A stretch of 17,714 nucleotides of DNA from JALGVA01 sp964617715 (GTDB lineage Bacteria; Armatimonadota; Zipacnadia; Zipacnadales; UBA5352), in the NCBI GenBank assembly GCA_964617715.1, contig CAZTZN010000093.1, forward strand, positions 1 to 17,714. Reading direction: 5' to 3'. The notes below the pieces were generated by a model. The model had not been told where the DNA came from, did not search any database, and saw only the letters and a program-made list of their open reading frames with translations. The translations under genes were made by a program, and so were the position numbers. Numbering within the stretch: position 1 is the stretch's first letter; each line of letters starts with the position of its first letter. Of the stretch, positions 7,105-14,150 are shown in pieces.

Positions 7105-7863
7105 ATGCGTACAGGTTGGGTCGTGCCCGGCAGTCTGGCCATGGTCGCGGTGCTGCTGATGGGAATACTCGGCGGCTGTGGGGAGAAGCCGCAGACGAGT
7201 GAGGTCGTGGACATTCCGACGCCTGAGGCCGCGCCTGGAGTCGCGCCGGAGGGCGCCGGCACCGACGCACCCGCCGCCGAGATTCCGGAGAGCGCCGAGA
7301 CGCTGGCGGATGTGCTGGGGACCTTCCAGTTCCCCACGAGCTTCGTCATGACGGTGACCACCGCCGGAGGCGACGAGGCGGCCCCGCGGAGCGGGACCAT
7401 GACCGTGATGATGGACGGTCAGCAGATGGCGAAGATGCGCATGGAAGAACAGGGCGAGCAGGGCTCCGAGGTCATGATCATGGACTTCGAGAACCAGATA
7501 ATGACCTCGTACAACACCAAGAGCAATGAGGGCTTCCAGTTCCCGATCAGTGACGAGGAGGCCGCCGACGCCCCCGACCCCACCGAAGGCTACGACCCCA
7601 CGTACCGAATTCTGGGCAGTGAGACCATCGACGGCGTGGACTGCTGGAAGGTCGAGGTCACCGGCGATCAGGGCGAGGGGACCATGTGGATCGGCAAGGC
7701 CGACGGCCTGATGCGCAAGGTCGAGGCGCCCGAGGGCACCCAGACGATGAGCTACACCGACATCAATTCGGTGTCTGACAGCGTGTTCGAGGTGCCGGGA
7801 GACGTCAAGTTGACCGACATGTCCGACCTGCAGGTGCCCGACATGCCTGAGGGTGGGGAGTAG
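7105..7863 (+). CDS. Lipoprotein with LolA-like (outer-membrane lipoprotein-sorting type) domain
   Basis: Protein of 252 residues. ATG 7105 lies 7 bases after GGGAGG (7092-7097); ATG 7099 is only 1 base away and is less likely. A hydrophobic stretch ends in a clear lipobox, ILGGC, with acylated cysteine C25. An acidic/Pro/Ala linker follows (to ~65). The body has the pattern of LolA/LolB-like folds and of DUF4412-type proteins: repeated long strands (SGTMTVMMDGQQMAKMRM, EVMIMDFENQIMTSYN, YRILGSETIDGVDCWKVEV, GTMWIGKADGLMRKVEAP). The phrase about 'converted by a modification and read out as GEGTMWIGKADGLMRK' is typical of that fold and tells little about ligand. Probable role: binding a hydrophobic or lipid ligand in the periplasm or at the membrane. 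Followed 27 bases later by the 7891 gene, likely one operon. Confidence 0.75.
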   Translation: MRTGWVVPGSLAMVAVLLMGILGGCGEKPQTSEVVDIPTPEAAPGVAPEGAGTDAPAAEIPESAETLADVLGTFQFPTSFVMTVTTAGGDEAAPRSGTMTVMMDGQQMAKMRMEEQGEQGSEVMIMDFENQIMTSYNTKSNEGFQFPISDEEAADAPDPTEGYDPTYRILGSETIDGVDCWKVEVTGDQGEGTMWIGKADGLMRKVEAPEGTQTMSYTDINSVSDSVFEVPGDVKLTDMSDLQVPDMPEGGE

Positions 7864-7890
7864 CGACCACGGGAGGGAGCTGACCGGCCG

Positions 7891-8562
7891 ATGGCACACT
7901 CGGGGTCGAACGCGCTCGCGCGCAAGTGGCGCGCGGGCCTGGGGATGGGCTGCCTGGTCGGTGGCCTGCTCATGGTCCTGATACTCACGGGGCTGGGGAT
8001 TGCGGTGCGGCGCTCGCCGGACCGCTTCCCCGGCCTCGTTCGCGCCTGGTTCGGCGCGGACACACAGATCACCACCACCGAGGGCGGCAGCCTCACCCTC
8101 GAGCAGCTCAAGGCCATCCGCGGCGTACGCCCCACCGTCCAGGTGACGCTGACCGAAGACGACATCAACTCCTACCTCGACGAGCACCCCGAGGCGGTGG
8201 GGTTGCCGCAAGGCTTCGCTGCGCCGCGCGTGCGCTTCCGCGACGGCGAGGTCCAGATGGGGATGCGCACCAGGGTGTTGCTGATTCCGGTGCGCGTGAC
8301 GGTCTCGATGGCGCCGCGTGTCGAGTCTGGAGAGCTGCGTCTATCGGTCACCAAGGTGGACGCCGGCGGCGTGTCGCTGCCGGGTGAACTGCGCGGCATC
8401 GCCGAGCGGCAGGTGAGCAGACTGCTGTCCGAGCGCCTGCTGTCCGCGGGCCTCGAACCGGAGTCGGTCGAGGTGGGGGAGGGGACGCTGACGGTGGCCG
8501 CGCGCCTGGTGCCGGTGCCGGAGACGACCGAAACGCACTCGGTGGAGAGCGGCGACGGGTAG
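7891..8562 (+). CDS. Single-pass membrane protein with extracytoplasmic alpha/beta domain
   Basis: Protein of 223 residues from ATG 7891; GGGAGGGAG is upstream at long spacing. A basic N terminus (RKWR) precedes one membrane helix at about 17-40 (MGCLVGGLLMVLILTGLGIAV), so the rest is outside. The exterior part has TVQVTLTEDDINSYLDEHPEAVGLPQGF, then two beta pairs (PRVRFRDGEVQMGMRTRVLLIPVRVTVSMAPRVESGELRLSVTKVDAGGVSLPG) and a helix ERQVSRLLSERL. That order resembles lipid-binding DUF2993/LmeA-like proteins, a guess from pattern only. Its position behind a lipoprotein gene supports a joint envelope role. Confidence 0.65.
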   Translation: MAHSGSNALARKWRAGLGMGCLVGGLLMVLILTGLGIAVRRSPDRFPGLVRAWFGADTQITTTEGGSLTLEQLKAIRGVRPTVQVTLTEDDINSYLDEHPEAVGLPQGFAAPRVRFRDGEVQMGMRTRVLLIPVRVTVSMAPRVESGELRLSVTKVDAGGVSLPGELRGIAERQVSRLLSERLLSAGLEPESVEVGEGTLTVAARLVPVPETTETHSVESGDG

Positions 8563-8596
8563 ACTGCGCGGATCGCTACGGAGACAGCAACGATCG

Positions 8597-8676
8597 GGAC
8601 GGGCGGGGCAGCCCGCCCCTGCGGATGACAAGGGCAAGGGCACCGGAGCACGGGCGGGACGCCCCTCCGCACGGCA
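8597..8676. repeat. Two tandem REP-like GC palindromes
   Basis: The first element has arms GGGCGGG (8601-8607) and CCCGCCC (8612-8618) with a four-base loop. The second, starting ACGGGCGGGACGCCCC near 8650, forms GGGCG/CGCCC (8652-8656, 8660-8664). Both begin ACGGGCGGG and end in a CC-rich tail with CGG or CCGC. The first also sits where the 7891 operon would terminate. Such scattered palindromes are often repetitive extragenic elements; copy number in this genome is unknown. The rest of the 8563-8813 stretch is gene-free and shows another weak palindrome near 8720. Confidence 0.45.
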
Positions 8677-8813
8677 TCGGCAACGGCAAGCGGGCTGGGG
8701 GCGAACGACATACGGCACGACCGGCCTCAAGCCCGGCCGCTCCTTCGGGGGGATGATGGAGAGGTTGGGGCTGGGGCGAGAAGTTGATTCAGGTGAGTGA
8801 CGGCCGCGAGCGA

Positions 8814-8842
8814 TTGCCGCTGTGCCTCGATTTGTGTATACT
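8814..8842 (+). promoter_or_regulatory. Promoter of the mazE/mazF-type operon
   Basis: TTGCCG (8814-8819), 17 bases, TATACT (8837-8842): four and five of six consensus matches. The -10 box lies inside the left arm of the inverted repeat at 8831-8858, so a bound repressor would block RNA polymerase. Confidence 0.6.
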
Positions 8843-8858
8843 GCTATGTATACACAAA
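8831..8858. promoter_or_regulatory. Perfect inverted-repeat operator for the toxin-antitoxin pair
   Basis: TTTGTGTATA (8831-8840) and TATACACAAA (8849-8858) are perfect complements with an 8-base spacer. It covers the -10 box and ends 20 bases before the antitoxin start. Ribbon-helix-helix antitoxins typically bind such sites to repress their own operon, which makes this the probable MazE-type autoregulatory operator. Confidence 0.75.
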
Positions 8859-8878
8859 GGTCTACCGGAGGCATGATC

Positions 8879-9127
8879 ATGGCGCAGACCGTGCGGATCA
8901 GCGCGCGAACACACCAGGCGCTCAGGCGACTGAGCGACGAGCGTGGCCAGCCCATGACGGAGGTGCTGGCCGAGGCCGTCGAGCGGTTGCGACGCGAGGA
9001 TACGCTACGGCGGGCGAACGAGGCCTATGCCCGCCTGCGAGAGGCCCCCGACGCCTGGGCGGAGGAGCTGCGGGAGCGCGAAGCATGGGATGCAACGCTC
9101 GGCGATGGGCTGGATGACGACCAGTGA
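8879..9127 (+). CDS. Ribbon-helix-helix antitoxin (MazE-like)
   Basis: Protein of 82 residues from ATG 8879, 7 bases after GGAGG; the ATG at 8873 is only 1 base away, and an upstream ATG at 8822 would fall before the operator. Residues 3-37 (QTVRISARTHQALRRLSDERGQPMTEVLAEAVERL) match a ribbon-helix-helix: a strand TVRIS, helix RTHQALRRLSDE, turn, helix MTEVLAEAVERLRR. The charged C-terminal half is a typical toxin-neutralising tail. Its stop overlaps the start of the MazF-like gene (GTGA). Dual job inferred: neutralise the toxin, and repress the operon at 8831-8858. Confidence 0.85.
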   Translation: MAQTVRISARTHQALRRLSDERGQPMTEVLAEAVERLRREDTLRRANEAYARLREAPDAWAEELREREAWDATLGDGLDDDQ

Positions 9128-9465
9128 GCGCTCCCATGCGAGGCGAGGTGTGGTACGTCGATCTGGACCCGGTTCGCGGCCATGAGCAGGCCGGGCGCCG
9201 GCCGGCGCTGATCGTCTCGGCGGACATCTTCAATGGGGGCCCGGCCGGGCTCGTGATACTGGCGCCGATCACAACCCGAGACCGAGGTGTGCCCCTGCAC
9301 GTGGGCGTTGATCCGCCCGAGGGCGGCGTGCGGCAACGATCGTTTATCAAGTGTGAAGATGTGCGATCTGTGGATATCACCAGATTGTCGCGCAGGCTCG
9401 GCGCGGTAGCCTCGGAGACCCTGGCCGAGGTCGAAGACCGACTGCGTACGCTGCTCGATCTGTAG
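9124..9465 (+). CDS. mazF: MazF/PemK-type mRNA interferase toxin
   Basis: Protein of 113 residues if the GTG at 9124 (overlapping the antitoxin stop) is used; ATG 9136 would give 109. Neither has a good ribosome binding site, which suggests coupled translation from the antitoxin. Family motifs are present in order: MRGEVWYVDLDPVRGHEQAGRRPALIVS, then DIFN, then GLVILAPITT, and QRSFIKCEDVRSVDITRL, the region holding the conserved arginine-type catalytic loop in MazF. Known role: sequence-specific ribosome-independent cleavage of mRNA. The target sequence cannot be read from here. Length and motifs look intact, so the toxin is probably functional. Confidence 0.92.
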   Translation: MSAPMRGEVWYVDLDPVRGHEQAGRRPALIVSADIFNGGPAGLVILAPITTRDRGVPLHVGVDPPEGGVRQRSFIKCEDVRSVDITRLSRRLGAVASETLAEVEDRLRTLLDL

Positions 9466-9520
9466 CGGCGAGTATCCTACCGGCAGCAACGGGAACGGTG
9501 CATGGGCTCGTAACTGCCGT

Positions 9521-11155
9521 TCACAGCTTGAACGCGTTGAGGATGTCCGGGTGCAGGCCGTCGAACTTCTCGAGGTGCGCAATGCGCTCCCTGCGCAGTT
9601 CGCCGACATACTCGTCGATCTGTTCCTGCGAGTAAAAGTGCGCGGGGTTGAAGCGATCCAGGTTCACGCCCTCCACCGCGGCGGGGACCTGCGTGCCCCA
9701 GACCGGCTCGTCCTCCCACTCGATCTCCTCACGCACGATACCCCGAATGATCGCCGCCATCTCGGCGATAGCGACCCGATCAACCTTCTGCACGACTCTG
9801 CGCTCGCCGGTGCGTTCATCAACCTCGAGGATCTCACCGACGCCACCGGTGTTGAGCTGGTAGCAGTCGATGCTGTCTTCGTGGGCGCGGAGGATCTCAT
9901 AGAAGCGATTGCCCTCGAAGGCCTCGTCTCCGACGATGAACGGGTTAGTGCCGACTACGCGGATCGACTCACCCGCGCGCAGAGGGTTCGAGCCCGAGGT
10001 GTGCACCGACTCACCAAGCATGAAGGCCGCCGCGCCCTGAGCGGCGGTGAGCTTGGCCGCCGGGGGGAGGATGGTGTTGCGCCGGGTGATGAAGGCGATG
10101 ATCAGCCGATCGAGTTCCTCGAGCGGCGGCAGGTTGATGCTATCGGAGGCCAGCGGGCCCAGGTCTTCGCGCCGCACTACCGCGCGGCCGTTGCCGGTGA
10201 GGACTTCGTCGCCCATGTAGACGCGGCCGAGGTAATCGACCATGACGTTTTCGAAGACCGTTCGCGGAGACTTGGCGGCCTCATAAAGCAACGGCTGCGA
10301 GCCATCCTCGAGCGAGTCGGTCTTGATGAACAGGCCCGCCTCCGAGCCCAGGGCGCTGCCGTCCTCGCGCAGGAAGACCACGTCGTCCTGGACGAGATAG
10401 ACCTCCTCACCGGGGCGGTCAAGGTCGTGAGTGTGGGCGGAATGCGTGGTTTTGCCGGTGGCGGTGAGGCCCAGCAGCAACATGCCGTAACGCTTGAGCT
10501 TACCCGAGGCGGTGCGGGCGGTGATGAGCTTGCTGCCCGCGTGCAGGCCGAGCATGCCGCGCGCCTTGGCGAACCACATGGCCATGCGCAGGAAGCCCTT
10601 CTTGGCTTCGCCGAAGTAATCGGTGCCCAGCACATAGGTGACGCCGATCTCGGGGAACACCAGCGCCTGGCGGTCCTTCTCCTGCCACTCCGGGATGTAG
10701 ACCAGGTTCATCTCCGGCCCGGTGGCGTGCTTGGGGTCGAACAGGGTCTGGTACCACATGTACGGGAGGCGGATGCAGTCCTTGCGGTGGGTGGAAACGT
10801 ACATGGTGCAGTGCGGAGCAAAGTCCGGATTCTGCCCCATGGTGCGCGCAACTCCCACCAGAGGCGCCTGCTGCATGTAGCGATGAACCTGCTTGAGGGT
10901 TTCAGGGAGCTGGCGGATAATGCGCTGCTGGTCGGCGTTGAGATCGGGCTCCATCACCTCGGGGCCGCCGAGGATCACCGTGAGGTCCTTGCTGCGATTG
11001 CGCACACAGCTCGAGTAGTTGACGTTGCCGAAGTGAGTGCGCACGCCGTAGGGCTCCGCCATCCGTCGCAACTGATCGCCATCGGGTCGCGCAACGTTAT
11101 CCTGATCGCGCAACTGCTCGATGGCACGATTGATCTCCTCATAGTACGAGCGCAT
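9521..11155 (-). CDS. pckA: ATP-type phosphoenolpyruvate carboxykinase, divergent
   Basis: Protein of 544 residues (typical length ~530-540) from ATG 11155, preceded by AAGGA at long spacing. Key catalytic features are in order: YFGEAKKGFLRMAM (Y180, K185, K186, matching the YxGExKKG Mn-binding lysine region), LHAGSK (H205, the metal-binding histidine), the P-loop GLTATGKTT at 229-237 and kinase-2 VQDDVV (D257-D258). The usual P-loop is GLSGTGKT, so position 4 is A here; and the usual DDEHCW/DDEHGW after the aspartates is absent. A late NPLRAGES... CYQLNTGGVGE segment replaces the canonical VNTGW. These changes suggest a diverged subfamily; reaction direction, nucleotide preference and even activity are unproven. 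Known reaction: oxaloacetate + ATP to PEP + CO2 + ADP, a gluconeogenic entry step. Confidence 0.85.
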   Translation of the reverse strand: MRSYYEEINRAIEQLRDQDNVARPDGDQLRRMAEPYGVRTHFGNVNYSSCVRNRSKDLTVILGGPEVMEPDLNADQQRIIRQLPETLKQVHRYMQQAPLVGVARTMGQNPDFAPHCTMYVSTHRKDCIRLPYMWYQTLFDPKHATGPEMNLVYIPEWQEKDRQALVFPEIGVTYVLGTDYFGEAKKGFLRMAMWFAKARGMLGLHAGSKLITARTASGKLKRYGMLLLGLTATGKTTHSAHTHDLDRPGEEVYLVQDDVVFLREDGSALGSEAGLFIKTDSLEDGSQPLLYEAAKSPRTVFENVMVDYLGRVYMGDEVLTGNGRAVVRREDLGPLASDSINLPPLEELDRLIIAFITRRNTILPPAAKLTAAQGAAAFMLGESVHTSGSNPLRAGESIRVVGTNPFIVGDEAFEGNRFYEILRAHEDSIDCYQLNTGGVGEILEVDERTGERRVVQKVDRVAIAEMAAIIRGIVREEIEWEDEPVWGTQVPAAVEGVNLDRFNPAHFYSQEQIDEYVGELRRERIAHLEKFDGLHPDILNAFKL

Positions 11156-11297
11156 AGTTCACTATCCTTGCCGAGCCGTGTTATCGGGCCATGCGACCGT
11201 AGCCGAAGGCGCGCATTCGCCGGCCGCGTTCCAACATGCGGATAGCGCGGCACGCGACGCCGCTCAGGCTGGATATGGCTACTGCTTCTCAGAATTG

Positions 11298-11303
11298 ATT
11301 ATA
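11298..11303 (-). promoter_or_regulatory. Candidate -10 box for pckA
   Basis: TATAAT reads perfectly on the minus strand at 11303-11298. No good -35 is visible at 16-18 bases, so another factor may help. It would give a leader of about 135 bases before pckA. Confidence 0.35.
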
Positions 11304-11390
11304 TTCCTCTGCCCACATACGGCTACCTCCTCCTGCGGGGACTTTCTTAACCGCGCCTGTCTCACGCGGCAGATCGCCTTGCACAGGCAC

Positions 11391-11446
11391 ACAGGTGAAA
11401 GCGGTTGCGAGGAACAAATGACAACATCGAGGTTTCCTAGACCTGT
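11391..11446. other. Structured stretch in the gene-free interval before the 11518 gene
   Basis: Outer arms ACAGGT (11391-11396) and ACCTGT (11441-11446), with an inner AGGAAC (11410-11415) pairing imperfectly with GTTTCCT (11432-11438). A separate CCGCG/CGCGG stem lies at 11351-11369. I could not match it to a riboswitch family. The rest of 11156-11517 holds no gene I can support. Confidence 0.25.
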
Positions 11447-11517
11447 AGCGTAGCCCGGCGGTGTACATCGGAGCCGCCCGCGCCCGGATACATTCTCTGC
11501 CAAGCGAAGGGATGACT

Positions 11518-12624
11518 ATGCGCTCGTTGTCTGTGTGTGCATGGTGCCTGACCGCCGTGCTGCTTATCGCCGCCCGGGGCCCGGCCGAGGATGCGCCTGC
11601 GGTCTCGAGCTTCGATTTCGAGCAGGCTGAACCCGCAGCGTGCTGGAGGAGCACGGCGCACGAAGCCGTGCTGTCGATTGTGCACGAGGCCGACCTGGTG
11701 CGCAATGGCGGCGGTGCGCTGCAGCTCACCTGGACGGCGCTGGATGGTCAGCTCGCCTTTCTCGAGCTGGGGCCGGTGGCACTGGCGGGGCGGCCCAGGT
11801 CGCTATCCCTGAGCATCCGCATGTCGGAGGCCTCCCCACTGATGTACGCGGTCAGGGAGAGCGATGGCTCGGAGTACCAGGGTTACATGTACACGCCGGG
11901 CGGGCGTTGGCATGATCTGGCCGTGGACCTCGACGAGCTGATGCTCTCGGAAGTGTCGGAGGACGAGAACGGGCGCCTGGACGTGGGACAGATCAGCGCC
12001 ATCGTGGTGGCCGACATCAGCAATCTGCCGGGCGAGGCGGGCAAATCGCTGGGGATCAAGCAGGGCGAGCAGCGAATGTGGCTGGATGACGTCACCATCA
12101 GCGAGCGGCTGGCGCCGCATCGCTCGAGGCGGGGGCCCGAGGGCGAGATCATCATCGACGACTTCGACCTCGACCCGCTGCGCTGCCTGCCCATTGGCGG
12201 CCCGAACCTTGAACTGACCACGGGCCCGGATGGCGAGGACCCGTCCGCGCTGCGTGTCGGTTACGATCAGCAGGGTTATCGCTGGGCGGGGTTCGTGGCG
12301 GCGGTGGGTTATCTCGACCTGGCAGACTGCACGCAGATCGGGCTGCGCGTGAAGGCGGAATGTGCGGCACCACTGACCGTGGTGCTGGAGGAGCGCGATG
12401 GCTCGAAGTACGCGGTGCACCGGCGGCTCGATCCGGAAGCCGGGTGGCACGACCTGGCAGTGGACTTCACGCAGTTCAAGCTCGATCCGGCCACGCGCGA
12501 TGAGAATGATCAGCTCGACCTCGACCAGCTTCGCGTGGTGATCCCTGTGGTGAACACACGCAGGGCACAGGTGGGGGACGGCGGGAGCGGGGCGTGGCTG
12601 GTCAGCCGTATCTGGTGCCGCTGA
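11518..12624 (+). CDS. Secreted protein with two tandem beta-sandwich (carbohydrate-binding-like) repeats
   Basis: Protein of 368 residues from ATG 11518, 6 bases after GAAGGG; ATG 11512 is abutting it and unlikely. Residues 1-23 are a signal peptide (MRSLSVCAWCLTAVLLIAARG). Two repeats follow, about 31-192 and 205-368. Each opens with an acidic FDFE or IDDFDLD strand, contains D-G-S-(E/K)-Y, then WHDLAVD (W131 and W310, 179 residues apart), a D-E-N-(G/D) linker, and ends in a WL-containing strand (MWLDDVTIS; AWLVSRIW). This pattern is that of jelly-roll carbohydrate-binding or CIA30-like domains. Ligand unknown; a role in binding exopolysaccharide or cell-wall material is inferred. Confidence 0.7.
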   Translation: MRSLSVCAWCLTAVLLIAARGPAEDAPAVSSFDFEQAEPAACWRSTAHEAVLSIVHEADLVRNGGGALQLTWTALDGQLAFLELGPVALAGRPRSLSLSIRMSEASPLMYAVRESDGSEYQGYMYTPGGRWHDLAVDLDELMLSEVSEDENGRLDVGQISAIVVADISNLPGEAGKSLGIKQGEQRMWLDDVTISERLAPHRSRRGPEGEIIIDDFDLDPLRCLPIGGPNLELTTGPDGEDPSALRVGYDQQGYRWAGFVAAVGYLDLADCTQIGLRVKAECAAPLTVVLEERDGSKYAVHRRLDPEAGWHDLAVDFTQFKLDPATRDENDQLDLDQLRVVIPVVNTRRAQVGDGGSGAWLVSRIWCR

Positions 12625-12628
12625 CTAC

Positions 12629-13510
12629 CTACTCGGCGGGCACCTGCTCGGCATCGCTGCGCTGCAGGGCCGCGGTGATGATGGCATCACGAATCGCGAG
12701 ACGCCAACGGTCCGCCAGCTCCTGCGGCTGTACCCGGAGAGAGCGCGCGTCCTCATCGGTCGCCACCACCACTTCACGCTCGCCGGCGAGCACGGCGACA
12801 CCGCCCTCGACCGGACCGGTGGTGAGCTGATTGGGCGTGAAGGGGTGCTGCAGCGCCTCAGTGAGCGCCTCGGCGGCGGCGGACACACGCTGGCCGGGCC
12901 CCAGATCTGCGGCGGCCTCAGTGATCTCGAGCACGATCTGATCGTCCACGACAAGCTGCCCGGTCTCCTGCCCCGCAGTGCCCACGCGCACCGACTGTGC
13001 GCGTACCGTAATATCCACGAGCCGCACGGCCTCGGCCTCGGCCGGCTCCGCCGGCACGAGGTGGTGCTCCAGGGCGGCCGCCACGGCTTCGCGCAGATCG
13101 GCGTGCGTCCAGGCGAAGCCCGGCGGATGGAGAAAGCTGACGGTGCGGTGATGGTCGTCGTCCCCCCAGGTGACGGTTGCGCTGCCATTGATGAAGATGG
13201 CCACGCTGTCGAGACCGGCCTCTCGCCAGCGGCGTTCACCCTCTGCCTGGTCAATATCGATGATCTCGACACGCAGCTCCCCCGGGTGCTCGGCCTCCAG
13301 CTTGTGCAACAGATCGATCGTCGCCTGCTGGCAATCGAGGCCGCCGTGCAGATACGCGGTGATGGTCACGCCGGAGGTAGAGAGCACGGGTGGGGGAGAT
13401 GGAGGGCGCGATCGCCGCGGGCAGCCCCAGCCGACAATCATCCCCACCGCTACGGCCGCCAGCACAGTCACTGTGAGGTGAGGCCTGGCCTGGTCCCGCA
13501 TGGGCGCCAC
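12629..13510 (-). CDS. Membrane-anchored thioredoxin-like protein with C-terminal repeat-like domain
   Basis: Protein of 293 residues using the GTG at 13510, which has GGAGG 11 bases upstream; ATG 13501 gives 290. One membrane segment at about 13-27 is followed by a Pro/Arg linker. Residues ~48-150 read like a thioredoxin fold: VTITAYLHGGLDC, helix, ELRVEIIDID, VAIFINGS, VSFLHPP, AWTHADLREAV. Only one cysteine (C60) sits at the CXXC position, and it is in a GLDC context, so a normal dithiol is absent. The region aligns by eye with the 3789 product. The C-terminal half (about 165-290) reads DDQIVLEITEAAADLGPGQRVSAAAEALTEAL... GVAVLAGEREVVVATDEDARSLRVQPQELADRWRLAI, resembling a domain I recall from cyanobacterial and related envelope proteins, unverified. 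Ends 4 bases from the convergent 11518 gene. Confidence 0.65.
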   Translation of the reverse strand: MAPMRDQARPHLTVTVLAAVAVGMIVGWGCPRRSRPPSPPPVLSTSGVTITAYLHGGLDCQQATIDLLHKLEAEHPGELRVEIIDIDQAEGERRWREAGLDSVAIFINGSATVTWGDDDHHRTVSFLHPPGFAWTHADLREAVAAALEHHLVPAEPAEAEAVRLVDITVRAQSVRVGTAGQETGQLVVDDQIVLEITEAAADLGPGQRVSAAAEALTEALQHPFTPNQLTTGPVEGGVAVLAGEREVVVATDEDARSLRVQPQELADRWRLAIRDAIITAALQRSDAEQVPAE

Positions 13511-13601
13511 GAGGTCGATCACCTCCACGGCTGACGCATCACCTGCGCAGGCCGGTAGATCGACCTCTCAGCGCGTGAAGCGCAGTCGGTCAGCGTGGGC
13601 G

Positions 13602-13973
13602 TCAGTCGGTAGTCGTGATGCTCACGGTACGCGCCGCGGCATCCCAGTCAACCGTGGCATTGAGAGCCTCGGCCACCCGGCGGATGCCCACCAGCAGGCG
13701 CCCGTCCACCGTGATACCATCGCTCTGCATGACGATGGTGCACACCGGCCCCCGGCAGATGGTCACGCGCTTGCCGGCCGCATCGTAGTCCACCTTGCCG
13801 CCCACCGCCTCGGCGGCGACGCGCAGAGGCACATACACCTGATTGTTGTGCAGGGTCGGCGCGGGGTCGGAGGCAATCGTTCTCCCGTTGGCGACCAGCG
13901 TAATGTCTGAGGCCGCCGCCCAGCAGGTGAGAGCGAGCGTCCCGAAGGCGAGCGCGATACCAATCGTGCGCAT
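13602..13973 (-). CDS. Secreted copper-amine-oxidase N-terminal 'stalk' domain protein
   Basis: Protein of 123 residues from ATG 13973, with GGAGGG 6 bases upstream. Residues 1-22 are a signal peptide (MRTIGIALAFGTLALTCWAA, cleavage near AAS). The mature part is one complete stalk-type domain with two related half units: VPLRVAAEAVGGKVDYDAAGKRVTI (48-72) and VGIRRVAEALNATVDWDAAARTVSI (95-119), preceded by DITLVANGRTIASDPAP. C73 and C78 flank a small loop (CRGPVC) and could form a disulphide outside. These domains serve as extracytoplasmic stalks or binding modules; here nothing else is attached. Possible co-transcription with the 12629 gene (91-base gap). Confidence 0.85.
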   Translation of the reverse strand: MRTIGIALAFGTLALTCWAAASDITLVANGRTIASDPAPTLHNNQVYVPLRVAAEAVGGKVDYDAAGKRVTICRGPVCTIVMQSDGITVDGRLLVGIRRVAEALNATVDWDAAARTVSITTTD

Positions 13974-14150
13974 TGTTGCCCTCCTGTGATTCGCTTCGAA
14001 CACCATCGTACCGACCGGCGCCGCCCGCGTCAAGAACAGGCGGCGTCGGAGCCATGCAGCAGATTGGACATCGGCCAGCCACGGCATTCACCGCCTCGAT
14101 GGCGCAACTGCCCGCGCGCGCGGCCGTCCGCTCTCAGCGGTGGTGTGGAT

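Noticed and set aside
6970..8211. Minus-strand open frame of 413 codons
   Set aside because: Antisense to the lipoprotein and membrane-protein genes, with skewed His/Arg-rich content and no start signal.
8822..8878. Upstream ATG start for the antitoxin
   Set aside because: It would place the operator and promoter inside the coding region; the ATG at 8879 has a GGAGG at proper spacing.
9481..9522. Terminator between mazF and pckA
   Set aside because: Competing short inverted repeats (CGGCAG/CTGCCG and GAACGG/CCGTTC) with long loops are too weak to support a terminator.
9975..9995. tRNA T-loop-like string GGGTTCGAGCCC
   Set aside because: It lies inside the PEP carboxykinase reading frame (SNPLRAGE region), and I see no acceptor, D or anticodon arm around it.
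9551..11245. Long plus-strand open frame of 564 codons
   Set aside because: It is the antisense of the PEP carboxykinase gene, lacks any motif, and is typical of high-GC codon-position shadowing.
11380..11450. c-di-GMP riboswitch (GEMM-like) in the leader of the 11518 gene
   Set aside because: The GCACA...GAAA-like words are present but the conserved GGGCAAACC and GACGCAAAGC cores are not, so only an unnamed structured stretch is reported.
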